Below are positions 1 through 8,415 of a stretch of DNA of 64,000 bases, in pieces. The stretch comes from Vibrio rotiferianus CAIM 577 = LMG 21460 (lineage in GTDB: Bacteria; Pseudomonadota; Gammaproteobacteria; Enterobacterales; Vibrionaceae). The notes under the pieces were generated by a model. The model did no database searches and was not told the DNA's origin. It saw nothing but the letters and a program-made list of their open reading frames with translations. The position numbers and the translations under genes are program-made. The stretch lies in contig NZ_APHW01000019.1 in assembly GCF_002741985.1 (NCBI RefSeq), positions 1 through 64,000 on the forward strand, written 5' to 3'. Within the stretch, counting starts at the first letter, position 1, and each line of letters opens with the position of its first letter.

Positions 1-2
1 CT

Positions 3-818
3 CTTCGTAGTCGTTTACTCCATGATGTTGCTTTTGGTCCTAGTTCAACAGGAGAAGTGAGTTACGCAAAACAGTTAATATCATCAACGATGCCTAACTC
101 CCTGACGATCTTTGACAGATGTTATTTAAGTGCCGAGCTAATGATTAATTGGCAGCGTCAACACAACTCTAGTCACTGGATGACCCCAATAAAATCCAAT
201 ACACAGTATGAAGTCATCAAGAAGCTAGACAAGGAAGGGCGTGATTTGATTGTCGAAATGGATGTCTCACAGCATGCACGCAAACAAGATCCAAGTCTCC
301 CAGAGAAATGGCAAGCGAGATTAGCACTGTACCCTGAGCCAGAACAACCTAACCATATAAAAGGCGTACTAACTTCGCTAACCGATAGTCAATATGACCT
401 TCAATCCCTACTGGATGTCTACTTCGAGCGTTGGGAAGTTGAGAACAGTTATGGAGAGATAAAACACGACATGCTGGAAGATGAACTTCTTCTTCGGAGC
501 CAGTCAGTAGAGGGAATAGAGCAAGAGGTCTGGGGAATATTAATCGCTTATAACTTGGTTCGTGTAGAGATAAGCCGTATTGCTAAAGAAGCGAAGGTAT
601 CGCCTCTGCGGATAAGTTTTATGATGGCACTTCGAGATATTCAAGATGAACTTATGTGGTGTGCGATAGCATCGCCAGGCTCGATCCCTAAAAAATTGAG
701 GGCGATGCGAGAGCGGGTGAAGCGTTACATTCTGCCAGAGCGAAAAAAACGGCCCAAATCAAGGACCGTTCGTATGAGTAAGACTCGCTATCCAGTTCGT
801 TCCAAACACGTTAAGTGA
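3..818 (+). CDS. IS4-family transposase, C-terminal part (5' end outside window)
   Basis: The frame is open from the first complete codon of the window, so this is the 3' portion of a longer transposase and not a gene starting at the GTG at 57. The C-terminal half of the DDE domain carries the IS4 signature Y-x2-R-x3-E-x6-K: residues YFERWEVENSYGEIK, with the catalytic Glu in VENSYGEIK. The tail is strongly basic (KKRPKSRTVR). The protein would catalyse cut-and-paste transposition of its own element. I could not delimit the right inverted repeat: an imperfect hairpin lies just after the stop (about 830-850), but the other end is not visible. Family assignment is firm; completeness and activity cannot be judged. 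Confidence 0.9.
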   Translation, partial: LRSRLLHDVAFGPSSTGEVSYAKQLISSTMPNSLTIFDRCYLSAELMINWQRQHNSSHWMTPIKSNTQYEVIKKLDKEGRDLIVEMDVSQHARKQDPSLPEKWQARLALYPEPEQPNHIKGVLTSLTDSQYDLQSLLDVYFERWEVENSYGEIKHDMLEDELLLRSQSVEGIEQEVWGILIAYNLVRVEISRIAKEAKVSPLRISFMMALRDIQDELMWCAIASPGSIPKKLRAMRERVKRYILPERKKRPKSRTVRMSKTRYPVRSKHVK

Positions 819-868
819 TAGGAGTTAGCGCTTAAGTCGCTTACATAAGCCACTCACAGTAACGCTTT

Positions 869-907
869 AAAATGGCACTTATCGATTTATTCGCTAGGTG
901 CCATTTT
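869..907. terminator. Possible bidirectional terminator between transposase and DedA gene
   Basis: Perfect 10-bp arms AAAATGGCAC (869-878) and GTGCCATTTT (898-907) enclose a 19-nt loop. The A and T tracts allow termination on either strand. The large loop makes it weaker than the other terminators in this window. Confidence 0.45.
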
Positions 908-912
908 TGTAT

Positions 913-2208
913 CTAGATTGAGCTCTGGCTACTTAAATTTAGAGCTAACGACGGCTCGCTAATCAACAACACGTTTCCATCAGAGTAATAGTCATGCTTA
1001 CTGTCCATTGCAACAGGCTGTGCCAGCGAATATAACTCCCCCACTAACGCTAAATCACTCACTTCAATTTGATTCGCTAGACGGTCTCTTTCACTATCCA
1101 CATTAGGGTCTATTCGATGCAACACCGTCACAATGCCTGAGTAATGCGCCAACTTGAGACCGTCATCGTAGCTAACCGCTCCAACCCAAATCGGCTGACC
1201 AGACTTTGATTCTAAACCTGCTTGCCACCAGCGGATATGAGAACGTTTTAGCAAACTTCCGGGCTCTTGGAATGCCATCGACTGTGGCTTGCCATTCCAA
1301 AACAGATCAGAAACGGGCGGCAGTTTCTGCTTCAACAAACTCACATAATCTGCTAGCTCGATGTCGTTTCTCGAGAAGGTTTTATTCTCTAGCCAGCCTA
1401 GCGCTTGCATTAGGCTTCTCGGGGATTCACCGACATACACCAAGTTCACTGCCTGAGCGTCAAACACATTCGAGCGCCCCGGATAAACCTTAAAGCCGAT
1501 ATCATCAAGTACTATCGATTGATTTTCAACAACGCCGTTTTGTTCAATATTGTCATCTGCTAGATAGAAAAAGTGTCCATAATTCGCAGCAACTAAACAG
1601 AACACTAAAGCTGTTAGGGATTTGGTCCATTTACGTGACCAGCTTTTCTTCCAAGCCACAAAGGCGAATACAGAAGCGATTAGCACTGAGGCGATAAGAA
1701 GCTTGTGTTCAAACAGGATGAACTTAATGGAATCAATTGAAATCCATGTGTTAAGACCCGCGGCAAGCAAATACCCTGCAACGGCAAACTGCCCAACACC
1801 GAGCACCAATCCAATTGATGAACAGACCGTAAAACGCTTCCAACTCACATTCACAGAACCCGCCATAAATGGCACGACCCAAGCAACAGGTCCGAGTAAG
1901 CGTGCAAAGATCAAAATGGCATTGCCGCGTTTTTTCATCAGCAAACGGCAACGGGCTATTGGGCGCTTCGTCTTGGCTTGCCACCGAATAAGCTTCCTCT
2001 GCGCTTTAGAGCCAGAACGTTTGCCAATAAAATAACTGAGTTGGTCGCCAATCCAACCGCCCAATAAAACGGCGATGACGCCCCAAATGACGCCTTGGTG
2101 TAATTGATAGCCCGCAGCGAGCAAAAACGGCTCGCCCGGGATAAAGAGGTTAGGTCCAATCGTCGCATCTAACAGAGCCCCGAAGAACAGGCTGATCGCT
2201 TCCAGCAT
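913..2208 (-). CDS. DedA-family membrane protein fused to LssY-type C-terminal domain
   Basis: 431 aa. The first ~180 residues are a DedA/SNARE-associated module: GEPFLLAAGY near residue 25, GGWIGDQLSYFIGK near 50-65, and the conserved RLLGPVAWVVPFMAGS near 103-118, with several hydrophobic segments. A further membrane segment (~175-210) leads to a soluble C-terminal region (~220-410) resembling LssY C-terminal domains, with motifs HIRWWQAG and WVGAVSYDDG. DedA proteins act in the inner membrane, probably moving phospholipid or undecaprenyl-phosphate carriers; the role of LssY domains is unclear. The start lies 15 nt after the stop of the upstream glycosyltransferase, so the two form an operon. 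The joint role in envelope lipids or glycans is inference. Confidence 0.8.
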   Translation of the reverse strand: MLEAISLFFGALLDATIGPNLFIPGEPFLLAAGYQLHQGVIWGVIAVLLGGWIGDQLSYFIGKRSGSKAQRKLIRWQAKTKRPIARCRLLMKKRGNAILIFARLLGPVAWVVPFMAGSVNVSWKRFTVCSSIGLVLGVGQFAVAGYLLAAGLNTWISIDSIKFILFEHKLLIASVLIASVFAFVAWKKSWSRKWTKSLTALVFCLVAANYGHFFYLADDNIEQNGVVENQSIVLDDIGFKVYPGRSNVFDAQAVNLVYVGESPRSLMQALGWLENKTFSRNDIELADYVSLLKQKLPPVSDLFWNGKPQSMAFQEPGSLLKRSHIRWWQAGLESKSGQPIWVGAVSYDDGLKLAHYSGIVTVLHRIDPNVDSERDRLANQIEVSDLALVGELYSLAQPVAMDSKHDYYSDGNVLLISEPSLALNLSSQSSI

Positions 2209-2223
2209 GCAGCCCCCCGTCGA

Positions 2224-2958
2224 TTATGAGTGTTGATCTTTATAGTGGCCGAATTTGTATTCCATTTCGTTATTACGCATCTCACCAAAGAAGAATCGAC
2301 GCATATTAGCTTTGAAATAGGTCATGCCCATTTTAAAGAAACCGTCTTGATCAAGGCGGCGCGGATCGAATTCAAAAGTCATAGGTAAGAAGCGGAAACG
2401 CCATGTTTTTGAAGCTCGCTTTACATAATCGCAATCTTCACAAAGCGTGATGGACTCATCAAAGCCATTGATCTCATTATGCGCACGTTTTGTAGAGAAA
2501 ATACATGCCCCTACTGCGGTTGGGAATGCGTATTGAGTAATAAACAAACCTGCGTTAAACAGGCCGTAGCCTAACTTATGTGCCATTGGCAGATCGTTTG
2601 ATCCCATATAAACACCTGCTACTTCCAACTTCGCACCTTCCAATTTACCCATTGCTCGGCTCAGAAAATCGCTCGGTAAGCGCACGTCCGCATCTAAGAA
2701 AAGAATACGTTCATATTTTGCAAGTTCTGCTCCCGTGTTACGTCCTAAGCTGACACCACGCGTTTCCATATGATGAACAGTCAGTTCTGGTAGTGAGCCA
2801 TCGTAAGCTTGCGCGACTTCTCTCGTCGAGTCTTCACTGTTCGAATCCACTACGATCACTTCAAATTTTTGGTGAGTTTGCTTGGTTAAATCTTCAAGTA
2901 GTCGACCAATACGTTTTTCTTCATTCAAGGTAATTACAACGATACTAACTGAATTCAT
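2224..2958 (-). CDS. Family 2 glycosyltransferase
   Basis: 244 aa from the chosen ATG at 2958 (MNSVSIVVITLNEEKRI). An in-frame ATG four codons upstream exists, but the GGAG six bases before 2958 favours the shorter start. GT-A features: VSIVVITLNEE at the N terminus, the metal-binding DAD in FLDADVRLP (~residue 90), and an ED pair in LCEDCDYVKR (~175). No transmembrane segment is evident, so it is probably a cytoplasmic or membrane-associated inverting transferase. Donor and acceptor sugars cannot be deduced. It heads a two-gene operon with the DedA-LssY protein. Confidence 0.85.
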   Translation of the reverse strand: MNSVSIVVITLNEEKRIGRLLEDLTKQTHQKFEVIVVDSNSEDSTREVAQAYDGSLPELTVHHMETRGVSLGRNTGAELAKYERILFLDADVRLPSDFLSRAMGKLEGAKLEVAGVYMGSNDLPMAHKLGYGLFNAGLFITQYAFPTAVGACIFSTKRAHNEINGFDESITLCEDCDYVKRASKTWRFRFLPMTFEFDPRRLDQDGFFKMGMTYFKANMRRFFFGEMRNNEMEYKFGHYKDQHS

Positions 2959-3200
2959 AATGTGCTCCATTGAGGTTATCCGTTTATTTACGATGGAGAA
3001 TAGAACCGAGTGACTTAACGGTTACTGAGGCCAACATTCATTTTGCGTTCATTTTGTTAACGAATGATTTCGTTCAGAAAGAGAATTGACTGCAAGAGGA
3101 ATAAAACGTGCGAACAAAAAAAGCAAAATCGGTTAAAATCAGCGCAATGTGAGCAAACTTTTGCCCGAGCCGCAAAAACGACACTCTTCTGCAAGAAGAA

Positions 3201-3230
3201 TTACTGGCTTTTTGGTGATTTAGGTACAAT
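3201..3230 (+). promoter_or_regulatory. Candidate sigma-70 promoter of rplY
   Basis: A -10-like TACAAT (3225-3230) lies 18 bp after a weak -35-like TTACTG (3201-3206). It would start a leader of about 130 nt. The -35 match is poor, so this is a suggestion only. Confidence 0.4.
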
Positions 3231-3236
3231 TTCGGT

Positions 3237-3364
3237 TGCTGAATTCAGAGCAGGATGATAGTATCCGCGCTCGCTTGAACAGTTCCTGTTTCAAGCTTTA
3301 CCACGAACACAAGGTCGCATTGTGTCGTGAAGTTTTATTTTTTACTAATTTGAGAGTAAATACT
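3237..3364 (+). promoter_or_regulatory. rplY 5' leader with two hairpins (candidate L25 autoregulatory RNA)
   Basis: Two consecutive stem-loops precede rplY. The first pairs GCTTGAACAG with CTGTTTCAAGC (3273-3296, one bulged base). The second pairs CACGAACACAA with TTGTGTCGTG (3302-3329, one bulged base). A short AU-rich linker follows with only a weak Shine-Dalgarno (GAGAG). In E. coli and relatives rplY is known to be repressed by its own product through a structured leader; the layout here fits, but I have not compared the conserved loop bases. Confidence 0.6.
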
Positions 3365-3643
3365 ATGAAATTCGAAGCAGTAGTACGTACTGAACTAGGT
3401 AAAGGTGCGAGCCGCCGCCTACGTCACGCTGGCAAATTCCCTGCAGTTGTATACGGCGGTGAAGAAGCAGCAGTTGCTATCGTTCTTAACCACGACGACA
3501 TCGTTAACCAAATGGACAAGCCAGCGTTCTACGAAGGCATCGTTCTAGTTATCGACGGCGCTGAAGTTAAAGTTAAGCCACAAGACGTTCAACGTCACGC
3601 TTACAAGCCAAAAGTTGAGCACATGGACTTCATCCGTATCTAA
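3365..3643 (+). CDS. rplY: 50S ribosomal protein L25
   Basis: 92 aa, the usual size of the short gammaproteobacterial L25 without the CTC extension. It starts [20 protein letters not shown] and contains the family motif [10 protein letters not shown], ending in HMDFIRI. L25 binds 5S rRNA (loop E) in the central protuberance of the large subunit. The frame stays open upstream to 3236, but the homologous start and the leader structure place initiation at 3365. The gene is monocistronic, closed by a strong terminator at 3731. Confidence 0.97.
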   Translation: MKFEAVVRTELGKGASRRLRHAGKFPAVVYGGEEAAVAIVLNHDDIVNQMDKPAFYEGIVLVIDGAEVKVKPQDVQRHAYKPKVEHMDFIRI

Positions 3644-3730
3644 TTCCCTACCAAGGAATTAACGGATAAAATCCAAACCTTTTGCATAAAAGATTATCGG
3701 ACTTACCAACCGAGACATCTAAAAAATTTC

Positions 3731-3764
3731 AAAACCCCGGAGACTTACCACCTCCGGGGTTTTA
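3731..3764 (+). terminator. Intrinsic terminator of rplY
   Basis: AAAACCCCGGA and TCCGGGGTTTT form a GC-rich stem around ACTTACCACC, followed by T residues. The A tract on the other side could also end the opposite-strand acetyltransferase gene. Confidence 0.9.
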
Positions 3765-3861
3765 CTATTTAGGGAAAAGTAAATTCTCTTCCTCTTTTCT
3801 CAATTTTGCCAGCAGCTTACTCTACCAAACGCTGCGCAGCACATCCTTCACCAGTAAGTTA

Positions 3862-4392
3862 TCACGTTCGTGCTATATACTTCACTAACGTAACATCGTT
3901 GAGTGTCATCTCATCAATGACTTCCGCTTCCTCCTCTCCAGAACGTACAAAACCGCACTTCTTGTAGAAATTAAGCCCTTGCTTATTGCTGTCCAACGCC
4001 TTAAGACTGATTTGCATCACTGGCGTTGAGAGCAAGCGAGTTTCTAATTCATCGATCAGAGCACTACCAGCACCTTGCCCGAAGTATAAGGGAGATACAT
4101 AGCAGCAAGTCACAATAGCCGTTTTATCTTCACTGGAGTGATTAGGCAGCTCATAACTCAAAAAGCCGACAATCTCCTTCTGCTTCTCTACAACAATGAG
4201 ATGCGCCAGTTGCTCCGTCATAACCCGAGTCCACATTCGCTCTCTACGCTCTCGAGTAAATTGGTCGATGTAGCTTTGAGGCATTAACCCTTTGTAAGCG
4301 ACTTGCCATGAATCGACGTGTATTTTGGCGATCTGACCCGCTTCATCTCTAATTGCATTTCTAACTGTATATTCCATTGCTTGACTTTCCAT
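3862..4392 (-). CDS. GNAT-family N-acetyltransferase
   Basis: 176 aa GNAT protein. Motif A, which binds acetyl-CoA, reads VSPLYFGQGAGSALIDELE (~residues 98-116), and the C-terminal motif B is NFYKKCGFVRSGEE. The first ATG overlaps the stop of the upstream acetyltransferase gene as TAATG, implying translational coupling; a second in-frame ATG five codons later (MEYTVRNA) is an alternative start. The acceptor substrate is unknown. The two neighbouring GNATs are dissimilar, so this is not a simple recent duplication. Confidence 0.85.
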   Translation of the reverse strand: MESQAMEYTVRNAIRDEAGQIAKIHVDSWQVAYKGLMPQSYIDQFTRERRERMWTRVMTEQLAHLIVVEKQKEIVGFLSYELPNHSSEDKTAIVTCCYVSPLYFGQGAGSALIDELETRLLSTPVMQISLKALDSNKQGLNFYKKCGFVRSGEEEAEVIDEMTLNDVTLVKYIART

Positions 4393-5096
4393 TACTCCGG
4401 AGTAAACACCCTTTGACGACTGTACGCTTCAAACCCAAAAGACTGGCAAAGCTTTATCGAAGGCGTATTTTCGATATTTACTCGATACCTGATTTTACGC
4501 TGCCTCAACTTCACTTCATTGATTAAATGACTGAGCAGGCGTTTTCCATACCCTTTTCCTCTTGCTTCAGGAGAAACCAATATGGATAAAGATTCAAACG
4601 GTTCTTTCCCTTTATAGCAATAAGAAGCCAACGCCGCGACCAGCTCATTTTTGTCAAATATGCCGTAAAAGAAATGGCTATCGAGGTCAAAGTCCGCTTT
4701 AAGGATATCTTCTTCGCTCATTCGGCTAACAAAAGATTCAAGTAATTCGAGATCAGATTCGATCGAGAGAGGAATTATCCCATCATCTTTATTATTACTA
4801 TTATCATTAAATAAATAGTAGTCGACATCATCAAATTCACAGAACAATTGCTGATCATTGAGCTTTCTCTCCAGCTCATTTGGGTGAACATGTTTAATTG
4901 TTTCCCATAAACTTTCTGGGCAAGAAATATATGTGACGCTACCCGATTGGTATAGAAATACAGCGCAAAGTTCAGAGAACTTTTGCCAATAGTGCGGGTC
5001 ATAAGAATAGCCGTTGTACAAATTGCCGCTCACATTGAACAGTCTTTGCCATGAGCAATCGATTTCCGCGGTAAGTGTGGTTGTTTTTTTGAGCAT
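4392..5096 (-). CDS. GNAT-family N-acetyltransferase with N-terminal extension
   Basis: 234 aa. The catalytic GNAT fold occupies the last ~110 residues: ILVSPEARGKGYGKRLLSHL is motif A and NTPSIKLCQSFGFEAYSR is motif B. The first ~120 residues (NVSGNLYNGYSYDP onward) are of unknown function and may be a degenerate second GNAT domain, as in other two-domain family members. The start is supported by an AGAGG five bases upstream. It is first in a two-gene operon with the acetyltransferase at 3862-4392. Substrate unknown. Confidence 0.82.
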   Translation of the reverse strand: MLKKTTTLTAEIDCSWQRLFNVSGNLYNGYSYDPHYWQKFSELCAVFLYQSGSVTYISCPESLWETIKHVHPNELERKLNDQQLFCEFDDVDYYLFNDNSNNKDDGIIPLSIESDLELLESFVSRMSEEDILKADFDLDSHFFYGIFDKNELVAALASYCYKGKEPFESLSILVSPEARGKGYGKRLLSHLINEVKLRQRKIRYRVNIENTPSIKLCQSFGFEAYSRQRVFTPE

Positions 5097-5445
5097 CCCT
5101 TCCTCTCAACACAGCGTACAGAAAAATCTTAACTATTTGTTTCATAGAGGGTAAGAAGACATTAATCTGATAAAATAATCACCAAAGTTTGCTTCATATC
5201 TCACCAAAATGCGTATTGATTCACATTAGAAAAATGAATTCAATTAAGTCACTCACAAAATAAAAACTTAAATTTAACTCCCAACCACAAAATACCATTT
5301 CTGTTTATTTGTAGACTTAGGTAGCAGCCTCGTTAATTCCTTTCGTCGACAGAAGTATAAATAAGACTCTGATCACTAAAGTTTAATATTTTTTCCGTAT
5401 ATTTCACGCCGTAACTAAATCAAAATCACACAGAAAGGATCCCCT
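5097..5445. other. AT-rich divergent intergenic region
   Basis: 349 bp between the divergent acetyltransferase operon and the nucleotidase gene. It should contain both promoters, but I see no convincing -35/-10 pair, CRP palindrome, coding potential or strong inverted repeat. Confidence 0.5.
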
Positions 5446-7161
5446 ATGAAGTTTTCCAAATCTCTTTTGGTGCTTTCAGTCGGCGCAGCACTAGCAGGAT
5501 GTGGCTCAGACAGCGATAACTCTCCAGTTACTTGTGAAACAGCAGATTCATGTACTAAATTCACTGTTCTACACACTAACGACAACCACGGTCGTTTCTG
5601 GGAAAACAGTAAAGGTGAGTACGGCATGGCAGCACGTAAAACTCTTATCGAGTCAATTCGTGCCGAAGTTGCAGCTAATGGCGGTGAGTCAATCCTACTT
5701 TCAGGTGGTGACATCAACACTGGTGTTCCTGAGTCAGATATGCAAGACGCAGTGCCAGACTTCGTAGGTATGAACCTTCTTGGCTACGACGCAATGGCAG
5801 TAGGTAACCACGAGTTTGATAACTCTCTAGATGTCCTAGACATGCAAGCAGAACTTGCTGACTTCCCAATGCTAGCAGCAAACATCTATAAGAAAGATGC
5901 AGACGGTAAAGTAACGGGTGAACGTTACTTCGCTCCTTACAAAGTATTTACTATCAACGGCCTTAAAGTTGCAGTAATCGGTCTTACTACAAAAGATACT
6001 GCGAAGTTGGTTAACCCTGACAATGTAGAAAGCATTTACTTCGAAGACCCGCAAGTTGAAATCCAAAAAACACTTGCTGAAATCGAAGCTAACGAAAAAG
6101 TTGACCTAGTATTTGCGACTACGCACATGGGTCACTACCAAGACGGTAACCACGGTAGTGAAGCGGCGGGTGATGTAATGCTGGCACGCTCTCTTAAAGA
6201 AGGTGAGCTTGATGCAATCATCGGTGGTCACTCACAAAACCCTGTGTGTATGGAACCAGGCACTAACGAATACGCTGACTTTAAACCAGGCGACGATTGT
6301 GCACCAGACCAACAAAACGGCACTTACATCATGCAAGCGCATGAGTGGGGTAAATACGTCGGCCGTGCAGATTTTGAATACTACGACGGTAAACTGCACC
6401 TAGCTGATTACGCGCTAATTCCAGTAAACCTAAAAGCCAAAGATGAAAATGGTGATTACCAGTTCATCACTGAAGAAATCAAGCCTGACGCAACAGTTAA
6501 GTCAATTCTTCTTCCTTACCAACAGCAAGGCCAAGATCTTCTAGACGTTAAAGTGTCTGAAACTGACGGCAAGCTAGAAGGCGACCGTACTACAGTTCGC
6601 TCACAGCAAACTAACCTTGGTCACCTATTGGGTGAAGCGTACCGTACTTACAACCTAGTAAATGCAGACTTCGGTGTGATGAACTCAGGTGGCGTTCGTG
6701 ATTCAATCCAAACGGGTGACATCACTTACCGCGACGTACTGACAGTACAGCCTTTCGGTAACTTTGTAACGAAAGCAACCATGACTGGTGCAGAAGTGAA
6801 AGAGTACCTAGACGTAGTAGCAACTAAGTCTGCAGGTTCTGGTGCATACGCTCAACTAGATAACATCAAGCTATCTGTTGATTGTGATGCTAGCGACGTA
6901 ACAATCACTGACATCAACGGCAAAGGCTTCGATCTTGCAGCTACTTACACATTCTCTGTAATCAGCTTCAGCGCAGCAGGTGGTGATAACTACCCAATCA
7001 TCGACGTTGAGTCTACACAGATGACTGACGCGTCTGTTCTGCGTGAGTTCTTTGTGAACAACCCTCAGATCTCAGCTGAAGACTTCAATAAAAACTTAGA
7101 CAACATTCAGTACTTCAGTAACGGTCAAGCTGTTAAAGGCTGTCCATCTGCAAGCAACTAA
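5446..7161 (+). CDS. ushA: UshA/NutA-type 5'-nucleotidase and UDP-sugar hydrolase, lipoprotein
   Basis: 571 aa, collinear with E. coli UshA. The N terminus is a lipoprotein signal (lipobox LAGCGS), so the enzyme is probably membrane-anchored, as reported for the Vibrio NutA nucleotidase, instead of soluble periplasmic. Metallophosphatase metal ligands are visible: HTNDNHG, SGGDINTG, GNHEFD, TTHMGHY, GGHSQNP. The C-terminal 5'-nucleotidase domain has NSGGVRDSI and the late GGDNYP motif. It hydrolyses extracellular nucleotides and UDP-sugars to nucleosides for uptake. Codon use is highly regular (many aac, cgt, ggt), suggesting good expression. Monocistronic, with a terminator at 7249. Confidence 0.93.
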   Translation: MKFSKSLLVLSVGAALAGCGSDSDNSPVTCETADSCTKFTVLHTNDNHGRFWENSKGEYGMAARKTLIESIRAEVAANGGESILLSGGDINTGVPESDMQDAVPDFVGMNLLGYDAMAVGNHEFDNSLDVLDMQAELADFPMLAANIYKKDADGKVTGERYFAPYKVFTINGLKVAVIGLTTKDTAKLVNPDNVESIYFEDPQVEIQKTLAEIEANEKVDLVFATTHMGHYQDGNHGSEAAGDVMLARSLKEGELDAIIGGHSQNPVCMEPGTNEYADFKPGDDCAPDQQNGTYIMQAHEWGKYVGRADFEYYDGKLHLADYALIPVNLKAKDENGDYQFITEEIKPDATVKSILLPYQQQGQDLLDVKVSETDGKLEGDRTTVRSQQTNLGHLLGEAYRTYNLVNADFGVMNSGGVRDSIQTGDITYRDVLTVQPFGNFVTKATMTGAEVKEYLDVVATKSAGSGAYAQLDNIKLSVDCDASDVTITDINGKGFDLAATYTFSVISFSAAGGDNYPIIDVESTQMTDASVLREFFVNNPQISAEDFNKNLDNIQYFSNGQAVKGCPSASN

Positions 7162-7248
7162 ACAAGCATAATTGCTTTAACTTGTTGTCGACGTCCACTC
7201 AGTTAGTTAACAACTGAAACAAAAGTCGTCAGACTGACCCTAAGATCA

Positions 7249-7276
7249 ACCGGAGCCCTAAAGGCTCCGGTTTTTT
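7249..7276 (+). terminator. Intrinsic terminator of ushA
   Basis: ACCGGAGCC and GGCTCCGGT form a compact stem with a short loop, followed by TTTTT. Confidence 0.93.
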
Positions 7277-7454
7277 ATTAGCGCTAAATCTCTGATAAAA
7301 CACCACCTTCACAAATCGTTCAAAAAATGTTCACTTGTGTTATTGACGCCTCTGTGTAGGACTTCTATGTTTGATAAGGTCTTTCAAATATGCAGATTCA
7401 TTAACTGTGATTTATGACTCTTTTTGATTCACATAGCTAATGATTCTAAGAAAG

Positions 7455-7604
7455 ATGCGAATGGCGTTACAAACACTGCTCTCAAACAATTTGTCTCTCA
7501 GACTTCAAACTAAAGCGATGGGCTTCTACGCTCCCGCAAATGAGCAGCCACCTGAACGCCAATGTGTTCAAACTGCTGCCATCGAGTTCTGGAGGTCAAA
7601 ATGA
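7455..7604 (+). CDS. Small hypothetical protein, coupled to the next ORF
   Basis: 49 codons from ATG at 7455 (a second ATG is two codons later). The predicted peptide begins MRMALQTLLSNNLSLRLQTK and has no membrane segment. The stop overlaps the start of the following gene as ATGA, the classical arrangement for translational coupling. The Shine-Dalgarno is only AAGAAAG. I recognise no family. The coupling argues that it is real; its shortness argues for caution. Confidence 0.5.
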   Translation: MRMALQTLLSNNLSLRLQTKAMGFYAPANEQPPERQCVQTAAIEFWRSK

Positions 7605-7822
7605 AACGAGCCAGCAACAGCTATAGACTGCAATTAATTAAAGAAGTGGTCACTCGTAGAGAGCGCGAAGCGTGTACTGATCCTATGGCGAGATACATAC
7701 ATCAACTAATGGATGAATTGCCAACCAGTAAATTAGACGTGGAACAAAATCATCGCTTTGCAGGTAGTCACTTCGACGAACAAGCAGGAGGCTGGGTAAG
7801 CGACCAATGGTCATTGAAATAA
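7601..7822 (+). CDS. Small hypothetical protein
   Basis: 73 aa from ATG 7601, which has a near-ideal GGAGG five bases upstream; the frame is open back to 7562, but that start lacks a ribosome site. The product is charged and soluble, starting MKRASNSYRLQLIKEVVTRR, with a mid-region RYIHQLMDELP and ending VSDQWSLK. I do not recognise it. An inverted repeat TTCCCGGC / GCCGGGAA (7865-7906) follows, but without a T tract. Confidence 0.65.
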   Translation: MKRASNSYRLQLIKEVVTRREREACTDPMARYIHQLMDELPTSKLDVEQNHRFAGSHFDEQAGGWVSDQWSLK

Positions 7823-7946
7823 CGCCAAACGCTCGTATCTTTGGGCGAGAAGATGGATAGGAAGTTCCCGGCTCTTATGGATAAGAATTTCAGACTGGGC
7901 CGGGAATCGTTATGGAACGAGAACAATCAAAATAGAAATAAAAAAG

Positions 7947-8201
7947 CTAGAACAGATCTTGTTGTGGTGATGCATCATCGCGAGGCACTTCTTTTTTACC
8001 CTTCCCTGCTAACACCTTTCTTCTGTATCGTTGTCGACACAGCTTAATGACGTGCATCTGCTGCGCAGGAGTAAAGCTCAGCCAATTAAACCGCTCTTCT
8101 CTTTTACGCATGCATCCCTTGCAGTAACCTTTTTCGTCAGAAGTACAAACTCCGACACAAGGACTTGGGACGGTAAAAAACTCCAATTGCTCCATGCTCA
8201 A
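7947..8201 (-). CDS. DUF1289 domain-containing protein
   Basis: 84 aa. The DUF1289 core is SPCVGVCTSDEKGYCKGCMRK (~13-33) with four cysteines in a C-x3-C-x7-C-x2-C pattern suggesting a small metal or Fe-S site, followed by a basic helix containing WLSFTPAQQ. The function of the family is not established. The start is either TTG at 8201 (with GGAAG upstream) or ATG at 8195, two codons later. Standalone gene. Confidence 0.85.
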   Translation of the reverse strand: MSMEQLEFFTVPSPCVGVCTSDEKGYCKGCMRKREERFNWLSFTPAQQMHVIKLCRQRYRRKVLAGKGKKEVPRDDASPQQDLF

Positions 8202-8331
8202 CCCGTTCTTCCGCTCACTTATTTAAGTCCGATACGTTTATAATCAAATAACCATAAGAAATTTCGAAGTTTTCGGTGAATTTCAATACCGAGAATGGGA
8301 TCTCTGTTATAAAATACGCCGTGTTTAAAAA

Positions 8332-8353
8332 CATACGAAACCATAACCGTATG
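8332..8353. promoter_or_regulatory. Inverted repeat upstream of META-domain gene
   Basis: CATACG and CGTATG are separated by 10 bp, about 63 bp before the start codon and downstream of a -10-like TATAAAAT. It could be an operator; no regulator is assigned. Confidence 0.35.
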
Positions 8354-8415
8354 CTGACAAAAACAGTGTTTTATTACCTATACTTACCACGTTTTCTAAA
8401 AACGGAGTCAATAAA

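Noticed and set aside
57..818. Complete transposase beginning at GTG 57
   Set aside because: The frame is open to the first base of the window and encodes matching transposase sequence before 57, so the gene is truncated by the window, not started there.
3064..3258. 64-codon ORF upstream of rplY
   Set aside because: Lysine/arginine-rich composition from an A-rich region, no ribosome site, overlaps the rplY promoter and leader.
7865..7906. Terminator after the small coupled genes
   Set aside because: TTCCCGGC/GCCGGGAA arms are good, but the 26-nt loop and lack of a T tract make termination unlikely; more like the Vibrio hairpin repeats.
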